From positions 3,986 to 20,871 of the forward strand of contig JAHDCN010000022.1 in NCBI GenBank assembly GCA_020629815.1: a stretch of 16,886 nt of DNA, in the 5' to 3' direction. The stretch comes from Verrucomicrobiota bacterium. GTDB taxonomy: Bacteria > Verrucomicrobiota > Verrucomicrobiia > Verrucomicrobiales > DEV007. Positions within the stretch are counted from its first letter, which is position 1; each line of letters starts with the position of its first letter. A model generated the notes under the pieces. It had not been told where the DNA came from, searched no databases, and saw nothing but the letters and a program-made list of their open reading frames with translations. Of this stretch, positions 1-6,533 are shown piece after piece. The position numbers and the translations under genes are program-made.

Positions 1-1538
1 GTCAGGTTTTGAAACGAGGCATCGAATGGGTTGCCATCGGGTTCGGAGGCAGGAGCTGTTGCCTTTTCGGTGAGCGGGTGCCACTTCAATCGAGGCAGGG
101 CCTGAAGGCTGGCTTTTTTCAGAGGGGCAAACTTTTTCGGTGCCCGGTCCCGCAGTTGTTGAAGCTTTTCTGCATGTTTCGGATCGGCAGCAAGGTTGTT
201 CCATTCATAGGGATCGTTGCGGATGTCGTAGAGTTCTTCATCGCCGCCTTTGTAATGAATGTAGCGCCAGTCGTGTGCGCTGAGTCCGTAGCTTTCGGGT
301 TGCCCCAGATGAGTCAGAGAAACATGGGGCCATTCGGCTTCCGCATTTTGTAGAAGGGGAACCAAGCTCGGCCCGTCGTTGTCTTCTTTCGCAGGAAGGC
401 CAGCCAGCTCGGTGAGGGTGGGATAAAGGCTGAGTAAATTTACCGGAGCCTCACAGACGGAGCCGGCTTTGGTGCCATCGGGTAATTTGCTTGAGATGTT
501 TTCACCGGGCACGCGAATCATCAGAGGCACTCGGGTGACAGCGCGCCAGGCGGTGAATTTTTGCCAATGTTGCTTTTCCCCGAGATGCCAGCCGTGATCA
601 CTCCATAGCACGACAATGGTGTTGTCGCGGTGGGGGCCGTTTTCGAGGGCATCCAGCACGCGGCCGAGCATCGCGTCGGCAAAGTGAATCGAAGCGAGGT
701 AGCCCTGGATAGCCTGTTTCCACTGACCATGATTGCGGATGTGAGCGAAGTAACGATTGGGTCCGCGTTTCTTTCCTGCTGGAGGCAGATCATCGAGATC
801 GTCTTCGCGATAGCCGGGCGGAAGCTGAATCGAATCGAGCGGAAAGGGCTCGAAGTATTTCTCCGGAACAAACCAGGGCTCGTGGGGGCGATAGATACCA
901 CAGGCGAGGAAGAAGGGCTTTTCCTGTTTGCGGGTCAGCTCATCACCAATCCATTTCGACACCAACCAGTCACCGCCGAATTCTTCGTCAGTTGCCTTGA
1001 GCGCTGCCCAGTCGGTTTCAACATATTGCCACGGACCGCCTCGCGGTAAACTGACAGGGCGTTTTTCGGGATACAGGGTAAAGGGAAAGGGGTTCTCTTT
1101 TTCTTTTTCGGGAAAGTATTCGTCCCACGAGCGGGCATCGATGAAGTAGTGAAGCAATTTGCCGGATCCTGCCGCGCGGTAGCCATGATTGCGAAAGTGT
1201 TGAGGCAGTAAAGTGGCGTCGGGCAGGACTTCACGCATCTTCTGGCCGTTCTCATAGAGACCGGATCGATGGGGGGAGCGTCCGGTCATGATGGCAGTTC
1301 GCGACGGATTGCAGGCGGCTCCGGGGCAATGGGCATTGGTAAACAAAACTCCGCTTTCTGCCAGACGATCAAAATTCGGCGTGATCGTTTGCGGGTGTCC
1401 GCCCATACAGCCGATCCAGTCGTTCAGGTCGTCGATGGAGATAAAAAGCATATTGGGTTTTCGGTCGTCTGCTTTGGTTTCGAAGGAATGGAAGCCGAAA
1501 AGTATCAGGGGCAAAAGAAGTCGGATACCTGTGCTCAT
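1..1538 (-). CDS. Secreted sulfatase, iduronate-2-sulfatase-like (3' end beyond the window)
   Basis: This is an open minus-strand frame of about 512 residues with no stop before the left edge, so the C-terminus is missing. Residues 1 to about 23 form a signal peptide, so the enzyme should act in the periplasm or outside the cell. Metal-binding aspartates lie in ISIDDLND (D36, D37). The sulfatase signature is GAACNPSRTAIMTGR, with C76 as the residue matured to formylglycine (C-x-P-S-R type) and R80. A second active-site block, SDHGWHLGEKQHWQK (D314, H315), is typical of the iduronate-2-sulfatase branch of family S1. A later stretch, GGDEELYDIRNDPYEWNN, is the usual C-terminal subdomain signature. 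Family knowledge suggests hydrolysis of sulfate esters on marine or host polysaccharides; the true substrate cannot be read from sequence. No maturase or glycoside hydrolase is adjacent. The ATG at 1538 has only pyrimidine-rich sequence upstream and no Shine-Dalgarno, but the signal peptide fits it well. Confidence 0.93.
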   Translation of the reverse strand, partial: MSTGIRLLLPLILFGFHSFETKADDRKPNMLFISIDDLNDWIGCMGGHPQTITPNFDRLAESGVLFTNAHCPGAACNPSRTAIMTGRSPHRSGLYENGQKMREVLPDATLLPQHFRNHGYRAAGSGKLLHYFIDARSWDEYFPEKEKENPFPFTLYPEKRPVSLPRGGPWQYVETDWAALKATDEEFGGDWLVSKWIGDELTRKQEKPFFLACGIYRPHEPWFVPEKYFEPFPLDSIQLPPGYREDDLDDLPPAGKKRGPNRYFAHIRNHGQWKQAIQGYLASIHFADAMLGRVLDALENGPHRDNTIVVLWSDHGWHLGEKQHWQKFTAWRAVTRVPLMIRVPGENISSKLPDGTKAGSVCEAPVNLLSLYPTLTELAGLPAKEDNDGPSLVPLLQNAEAEWPHVSLTHLGQPESYGLSAHDWRYIHYKGGDEELYDIRNDPYEWNNLAADPKHAEKLQQLRDRAPKKFAPLKKASLQALPRLKWHPLTEKATAPASEPDGNPFDASFQNL

Positions 1539-1629
1539 GAAAGAAGGGTAGAGGGAGGAAACGATTCCGGCAATCCGGGAAATGCGATGCTGGTAAAAGA
1601 GGTTTCTCCCTGTAGGGATCGGGCATTCG
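1539..1629. promoter_or_regulatory. Divergent intergenic region between sulfatase and CPBP protease genes
   Basis: These 91 bases separate two divergently transcribed genes and must hold at least one promoter, although I see no convincing -35/-10 pair. Two small symmetries are visible: an imperfect ATTCCGG/CCGGGAAAT repeat near 1565-1584, and CCCTGTAGGG near 1608-1617. Either could be chance. A purine-rich run AGGGA lies about a dozen bases before the GTG at 1630. Confidence 0.3.
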
Positions 1630-3111
1630 GTGCTAGGTTCGGCGGAGATGTTGCAAGAGACAGAATCGAATGACCGCAAAGCAGGATGGTGGGCGTGGCC
1701 GCTGATCATTTTTACTGTCTTGTTTGTGGCTATTGCTCCGCGTTTTCTGGAAAGCTATCTTGCTGCTGCCCCTGATCCAGAGGGTGGTGAAAAATCGGAG
1801 GTCTTATCTGCCGATTGGGGACAATTGGCTTTGTTTCAACTGCAGGGGAAAATGGTCGTCGCTGCTGCGTCTGTAGATGAAAGGCAGGCGACAGAAACGA
1901 TTCGCCAGCTGGAAATGCACAGCAAGAGTGTCCACACGGAAGCGGCCGTGGCTCTGTTGCATTCGTTTGTAGAGGGGGAGGACAGCAAAGAGGTCGATCG
2001 TGTGTTGAAGCAGGCAAAGCGGGAGTATGGCGGTTCGCCCCAGGCTCTGGAATTTTTACAAAAGGTGGGTGAGGGAATTGATCAGGGAGTTTCGACTGAG
2101 GAGCGGCAATCTCTGGAGGAGTCTCTGGGTTGGTTCGCCAAGTTCTTTCCCGAAAAAGGGGCCAACGGAGAGGTGCTGGATTCTCCTGAGGCAGAGCCGC
2201 TGATCCAGTCTTCTCGAATGATGGCAGTTGGTATGGTCGGTGTGGTGTTTTTCATAGGTGCACTGTTTATCGGCGGCTGTATTGCGTTGTCGATCATTGT
2301 AAGCAAAGTGCGAAAGCCTGAGGGGCGGCAGTTTGATCGACAGCGGGCACCGGCCGGTGTGATGCTGGAGTGCTTTGCGATCTATCTGGCGGTGATGGTT
2401 TTCGGTGAGGTGGTTACGTCGTTTCTTCCCGGTGTGTTGGCGTTCGCCCATTATCCGGGAGCGATTGTGCTGGCGCTACTTTGGCCCCGGATTCGGGGCT
2501 ACACCTGGCGGGAAACGAGAGGAGCCATCGGTTGGACCAAGGGCAAAGGAACCTGGCGCGAATTGCTGGCCGGGGTCGTGGGTTACTTGTCGATCATTCC
2601 GCTGGCAGCAGTGGGAATTACTCTCACCATGATTCTGGCTTTCGCGGCCGGGCAAGTCTCCCAACTGTCTGATGACTCGGGTGCAACGAAGCCGATAGAA
2701 TCCGTTGAGGTGGGAGAGCGGGAAGAAGATGCAGAGGCAGAAGAACCGGTGCGATTAGTGGAACCGGAGATGCATCCCATTGTTGGTTGGATTGTTCAAG
2801 GAGGATGGAAAGAGAAATTGCTCTGCTTTTTGCTGGCGGCTGTATTTGCCCCTTTTGCGGAGGAAACCTTGTTCCGCGGTGCTCTTCATCGCCATTTGCG
2901 CAAAAGAACGCGATTTGTGGTGGCAGCGTTACTTGGCGGCGTGATTTTTGCGGCCCTGCATCCTCAGGGATTGATTGCGATTCCTGCGCTGTCGGCCATG
3001 GGTGTGGGATTTTGCCTGCTCCGCGAATGGCGTGATTCGCTGATCGCTCCCATGGTGGCCCACGCTATCAACAATGGGCTGATCGTTCTCATGGTGATGC
3101 TGATTTTGTAA
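1630..3111 (+). CDS. CPBP (CAAX/Abi-type) intramembrane metalloprotease
   Basis: This 493-residue polytopic membrane protein carries the three motifs of the CPBP family (PF02517): EETLFR (E411, E412, R416), FAALH (F440 to H444) and HAINN (H478 to N482). In this family the glutamates and histidines form the metal-dependent active site within the membrane. Layout from the N-terminus: one membrane segment at about 22-42; a hydrophilic helical domain at about 48-195; a membrane segment near 197-225; then several more segments from about 245 to the end. A strongly acidic loop at about 345-380 (GEREEDAEAEEP) precedes the catalytic core. Known members process prenylated peptides, bacteriocins or anti-sigma factors; the substrate here is unknown. 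The extra N-terminal domain makes it longer than a minimal CPBP protein. The start may be GTG 1630 or ATG 1648. The latter has GGCGGAG directly against it, too close to be a normal ribosome site. It is divergent from the sulfatase and has no obvious functional partner nearby. Confidence 0.88.
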   Translation: MLGSAEMLQETESNDRKAGWWAWPLIIFTVLFVAIAPRFLESYLAAAPDPEGGEKSEVLSADWGQLALFQLQGKMVVAAASVDERQATETIRQLEMHSKSVHTEAAVALLHSFVEGEDSKEVDRVLKQAKREYGGSPQALEFLQKVGEGIDQGVSTEERQSLEESLGWFAKFFPEKGANGEVLDSPEAEPLIQSSRMMAVGMVGVVFFIGALFIGGCIALSIIVSKVRKPEGRQFDRQRAPAGVMLECFAIYLAVMVFGEVVTSFLPGVLAFAHYPGAIVLALLWPRIRGYTWRETRGAIGWTKGKGTWRELLAGVVGYLSIIPLAAVGITLTMILAFAAGQVSQLSDDSGATKPIESVEVGEREEDAEAEEPVRLVEPEMHPIVGWIVQGGWKEKLLCFLLAAVFAPFAEETLFRGALHRHLRKRTRFVVAALLGGVIFAALHPQGLIAIPALSAMGVGFCLLREWRDSLIAPMVAHAINNGLIVLMVMLIL

Positions 3112-3293
3112 ATGGGTGGTTCTCCGGTCGCAGGGGGATCACGGGCAAATCGGGAAAATGGAAGAGTTTTTATTTTAGTTATCTAAATTATAAATTTTTC
3201 TTGATATTTTGGAATTACTCTTCTAATCTGCGCGTATTAGAAAATTCATAATCATATTGGTTTTCTAAGAAATTCCACTCAGTTTGCGTAGCC
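3112..3293. other. AT-rich intergenic region upstream of the GTPase/roadblock cluster
   Basis: This 182-base gap is conspicuously AT-rich from about 3165 to 3270, unlike the coding DNA on both sides. It separates the protease gene from the first gene of the central cluster. I see no good hairpin-plus-T-tract terminator for the protease gene. A candidate promoter within it is listed separately. Confidence 0.6.
3201..3229 (+). promoter_or_regulatory. Candidate sigma-70-type promoter for the GTPase/roadblock cluster
   Basis: TTGATA at 3201-3206 and TAATCT at 3224-3229 are separated by exactly 17 bases, matching the -35/-10 arrangement of a housekeeping promoter. It lies in the AT-rich stretch 65 bases before the ATG at 3294 and faces the cluster. 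This is pattern matching only; AT-rich DNA yields such matches by chance. Confidence 0.45.
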
Positions 3294-5801
3294 ATGTCAT
3301 TTTCCATTCGAAATCTTTTCTCTCAGGACGATTCGAAAAAGACGGAACCCGGTTTAGGCGGAAGTGCCTTTGAAGCCGACCGAAACCAGCCGCCTCCGTT
3401 GCCGGGAAATCCTCCTGCGGAATCGACTCCGTATACCATACAGGAGCTTTTGGCATTCATTCCTCCGGCGATTTCGGCTCAGGGGGCGCTGCCAATGGAT
3501 CAGGCGGTTCAGATTCCTGTGAGTGGACAGGGAGGAGATGTGAAACTTTCCGACATCTACCGGGCCTGTCCCGGTCTGTTTGCTGCTGAAATTACACCTT
3601 TGAATGACTCTTTGGTCACGTTGCCTCCGAAGATGCCTCCGGTTTCGGCTGCCGTAGAGGCTGGTGCGATGGACATGTCTGCCGGGCCTGATCCGGGTGG
3701 AAATCCTTTTGCCGATGCGGTGAACAGTCCATTGAATCCGGGCGGTATGGATAAAGCCGATATGCCGGAAGCTCTGGATCAACCTAACCCGTTCTCCGCT
3801 GAAGCTGAGACAGCACCTGAATCGAATTTCGAACCAAATCCTGCTCCACAGCCAACGGCCGGTTCTTTTCCTCCTCTCCCGGAGTCTTCCCCGTCTGCAT
3901 CACCTGAGTCGCCAAATCCATTTGGTGCGCAAACGGATCCAGCAACGCCACGTCAAGGGTTTGCAGAGTCGGCGACACCAATAAACCCGATCGCTCAAGG
4001 AATGCAGGAGGCGACTCCACCTCCAGCAGCTGAAGACAATCCTTTTTCCATGCCGGAAGCTCCTGCACCGGAGCCGGCAGCTGCTAACCCTTTCGCAGAG
4101 CCTTCTGCTGACTTGTCGAAGCCTTCTGCTGAACCTGAAGCGGCGCCCATGGTTGGATTCGAAAATCTCCCGGAACCGGAAGAACCAAGTGGCTTTCTTG
4201 CCAGTGATGACGGCAAAAACCCGTTTCTCAACAATGCAGGTGATGCTGCACCATCCGAGGCGGGCAATCCGTTTGAGCAGGGCCCGGGGTTCTCCACTCT
4301 TTTTTCCGAGCAGGCAGAGAAAGACGCATCTTTGGAGAATCCATCAGCCGACTCCGCATTCTCTGCACCCGCTGACACAGGTTTTGCCGTGCCGGCTTCA
4401 GCGGAACCCGGTTTTTCAACTCCGGCTGAGGCTCCGGCAACGGTGGGATTCGAGGCTCCAACAGCGAACGATCCTGTAGCAGGGAATCCATTCGGAGCGC
4501 AAGCTGCTGACTCACCACCGGCTGAGCAGCCTGCTGCCGCGACTGGATTTGGTGAAGCAATTGAAAATACGCCGGCCCAGTCTGCGCCTGAAGAGTCCAG
4601 CAGTCCCGCCCCGGCAGCTACCGATATCGGTGCGATTCCACTAGCTGATGAGCCCGCCGGCGCTTTTGGCCCCGGCTTTTCCCCTCCGAAAGAAGAAGGT
4701 TTCTCGAATCAGGAGCCAGCCGCTTTTTCCGCACCAGTTGCTGCGCAGTCTGAGTCTCCTAAGCAGGAAGAAGCTCAGGTAGATTTCGGTGCATTCCCAC
4801 CTCTGAATGAGACGGCGGTCGAGGCAGAGGAGACAGCACCAGCTGAAGAGGAAAAGCCTCGTTTGGCCAAAAACGTTGAATTGAGCGTGAAAATGCCGTC
4901 GACCCCTGAGCCAGCTGAGAATGCTAATGCCGGGCCAACTGTAGAAAATATCACGGTCGAGCGCGCGAATGACGGAGGATTTGCTGCGGCTGCAGCTGCT
5001 GCGACTGCCGCTTCTGCGGGAGCAGTCGCCACGTCTGCATTTGCGAATCCAGCGGCCACCGAAGAGCCGCCTGTAGCACCTGCCCCGCAAGAGGAAGGTG
5101 GATTTATCGTTCCTGCGTCAGTGGAGGAGCCGCCAGCGGCAGTGACTGAACCCGTGGAGGAGAAACCGGAGCCGGCTGCAGCCGTGGAAGAGCCAAAAAC
5201 TGCTGTAGCGGAAGAAACGGCCACGCCGGCGTTCGATTTTACTCCGGATACAACTGTTGAGGCTGATTCGCTTTCGCCGGAAGCTGCTCCGAAAGAAGAA
5301 GTGGTAGGGACTCCCGAACCGATAGAAGCTGAGCCAATTGCAGCCTCGGTGCCGGAAGTAGCTGTCGAAGAGGAGATTGATCTGTCTGCCTTTCCTGCAG
5401 CAATGGACGACGAAATCGTCAAGGATGTCGAGCTGCGTGCAGTCTTTGGAACCAATGAAGAATTCACTTTGCGGAAGATTGCCACTTTGATTGTGTGTAT
5501 GCCGGGTGTCAGTGCCTGTGCTGTGGTCAATCCTTTTAAGGCTCTTCAAGCGTCCCGGGATGAAGATACGCAAATCGGAGATGACGCCCGTGCTATGGCC
5601 GAAAATGTGAAGCAGTTGGCTGCCCTCACCGGTATTCCCGAGGCGAAGTCCTTTACGATTCACACGGACAAAGGAATCATGAGTCTCTTCAGTGAGGGCG
5701 GTTCCACTCTGACGGTTCTGCATGAACCTGGCGGCTTCGAAGATGGAGTGCGGGAGAAATTGATGCTGGTAACCAGAGCGCTCGACTCGATCGAGGACTA
5801 A
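3294..5801 (+). CDS. Large disordered NPF-repeat protein with C-terminal roadblock/LC7-like domain
   Basis: This 835-residue cytoplasmic-type protein has no signal peptide or membrane segment. Three parts can be seen. Residues about 45-112 (TIQELLAFIPP, then VKLSDIYRACPGLF and SLVTLPP) look like a small folded module. Residues about 115-700 are Ala/Pro/Glu/Ser-rich and surely disordered. This part carries eight NPF tripeptides with N at 137, 165, 208, 249, 265, 309, 325 and 398, many isolated GF dipeptides, and an alanine tract near 563-572. Residues about 705-835 resemble a roadblock/LC7 domain: a helix, LIVCMPGVSACAVV, a helical stretch, AKSFTIHTDKGIMSLF, LTVLHEPGGFEDGVREKL and a final helix. 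Roadblock proteins bind or activate small GTPases, as MglB does for MglA. The MglA-like GTPase begins 27 bases downstream, so a partnership is likely. A ninth NPF (N746) lies inside the domain. The ATG has no Shine-Dalgarno. The roadblock call is by pattern only; the rest has no function I recognise. Confidence 0.85.
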   Translation: MSFSIRNLFSQDDSKKTEPGLGGSAFEADRNQPPPLPGNPPAESTPYTIQELLAFIPPAISAQGALPMDQAVQIPVSGQGGDVKLSDIYRACPGLFAAEITPLNDSLVTLPPKMPPVSAAVEAGAMDMSAGPDPGGNPFADAVNSPLNPGGMDKADMPEALDQPNPFSAEAETAPESNFEPNPAPQPTAGSFPPLPESSPSASPESPNPFGAQTDPATPRQGFAESATPINPIAQGMQEATPPPAAEDNPFSMPEAPAPEPAAANPFAEPSADLSKPSAEPEAAPMVGFENLPEPEEPSGFLASDDGKNPFLNNAGDAAPSEAGNPFEQGPGFSTLFSEQAEKDASLENPSADSAFSAPADTGFAVPASAEPGFSTPAEAPATVGFEAPTANDPVAGNPFGAQAADSPPAEQPAAATGFGEAIENTPAQSAPEESSSPAPAATDIGAIPLADEPAGAFGPGFSPPKEEGFSNQEPAAFSAPVAAQSESPKQEEAQVDFGAFPPLNETAVEAEETAPAEEEKPRLAKNVELSVKMPSTPEPAENANAGPTVENITVERANDGGFAAAAAAATAASAGAVATSAFANPAATEEPPVAPAPQEEGGFIVPASVEEPPAAVTEPVEEKPEPAAAVEEPKTAVAEETATPAFDFTPDTTVEADSLSPEAAPKEEVVGTPEPIEAEPIAASVPEVAVEEEIDLSAFPAAMDDEIVKDVELRAVFGTNEEFTLRKIATLIVCMPGVSACAVVNPFKALQASRDEDTQIGDDARAMAENVKQLAALTGIPEAKSFTIHTDKGIMSLFSEGGSTLTVLHEPGGFEDGVREKLMLVTRALDSIED

Positions 5802-5828
5802 ATTTTTTATCCGGATCCCCCCCTTACT

Positions 5829-6491
5829 ATGGCAGTTTTTCATCACGACAAGCGCGAGATACAGTTCAAGATCGTCTATTGCGGCACGCCGCGCAGTGGC
5901 AAGACCACGAATCTTGAATACATTTACAAAAAGTTGGATCCCCACTTTCGGGGAAACTTGGTATCAATCGCGACAGAGGGGGAGAGAACGATCTTTTTCG
6001 ACTTTCTCGCGGTTAATTCCGGTGATGTGGCGGGCTATACGACAAAATTTCAGCTCTACACCGTTCCCGGTCAGGAGGTGTATCAGCAAACCCGTGATAC
6101 TGTTTTGGCCGGAGTGGACGGAGTCGTGTTTGTCGCGGACAGCGCTCCAGATCGGCAGGAAGCTAATGAGGTCGCGTTGAGTAATTTTCGTAAATCATTG
6201 ATTTCCAATGGTTATGATCCGGATAAAGTGCCGATGGCATTCCAGTTCAATAAGAGGGATTTGCCTGATGCTGTCGCGCCCTACGAGATGGATGAGAGTC
6301 TCGAAGTCTGTGTTCCAACGTTTCTCAGCAGTGCGACAAGTGGGTACCAAGTGTTTGCCACGCTGGACTTTGTATCGCAAATTGTGCTAAGACAATTCCA
6401 TGCTTCTCACGTTATGAGAAGTGAGATCGTTTCTGATAAAGGGAGCCGGTATACCGGTGCTCCTGCCACGGCAGCGGTCGCCAGTGCCTAG
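5829..6491 (+). CDS. MglA-like small Ras-type GTPase
   Basis: This 220-residue GTPase belongs to the bacterial MglA family. The P-loop is GTPRSGKT (G19 to T26). The stretch ATEGERTIFFDFL (48-60) is characteristic of MglA. The G3 region is TVPGQE (P80, G81, Q82), and the base-specificity motif is NKRD (141-144). R53 and Q82 fall at the same positions as the intrinsic arginine finger and catalytic glutamine of Myxococcus MglA, so it should hydrolyse GTP. MglA proteins cycle between GTP and GDP states, mark a cell pole and control motility machinery; roadblock proteins such as MglB act as their GAPs. Here the gene sits between two genes for roadblock-like proteins, which suggests that both act on it. 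A tail of about 25 residues (from about 195) extends past the usual MglA end and contains an Ala-rich tip. The ATG follows a C-rich run with no Shine-Dalgarno sequence; the 27-base gap suggests co-transcription with the gene before it. Confidence 0.93.
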   Translation: MAVFHHDKREIQFKIVYCGTPRSGKTTNLEYIYKKLDPHFRGNLVSIATEGERTIFFDFLAVNSGDVAGYTTKFQLYTVPGQEVYQQTRDTVLAGVDGVVFVADSAPDRQEANEVALSNFRKSLISNGYDPDKVPMAFQFNKRDLPDAVAPYEMDESLEVCVPTFLSSATSGYQVFATLDFVSQIVLRQFHASHVMRSEIVSDKGSRYTGAPATAAVASA

Positions 6492-6533
6492 CGGAAGAGA
6501 TTTTCCCGGGTGCCGGTTTGTTCCCAGTATCCC

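Noticed and set aside
630..1673. Several plus-strand frames of 70 to 140 residues at the left end
   Set aside because: All are antisense to the sulfatase, whose frame carries intact catalytic motifs throughout.
4775..5530. A 251-residue Ala/Ser/Gly-rich open frame on the minus strand
   Set aside because: It is a shadow of the low-complexity Ala/Pro/Glu coding sequence of the NPF protein; its composition is explained by reading GC-rich alanine and glutamate codons backwards.
5118..5945. A 275-residue minus-strand open frame across the NPF-protein/GTPase junction
   Set aside because: It is antisense to two well-supported genes and lacks any domain pattern.
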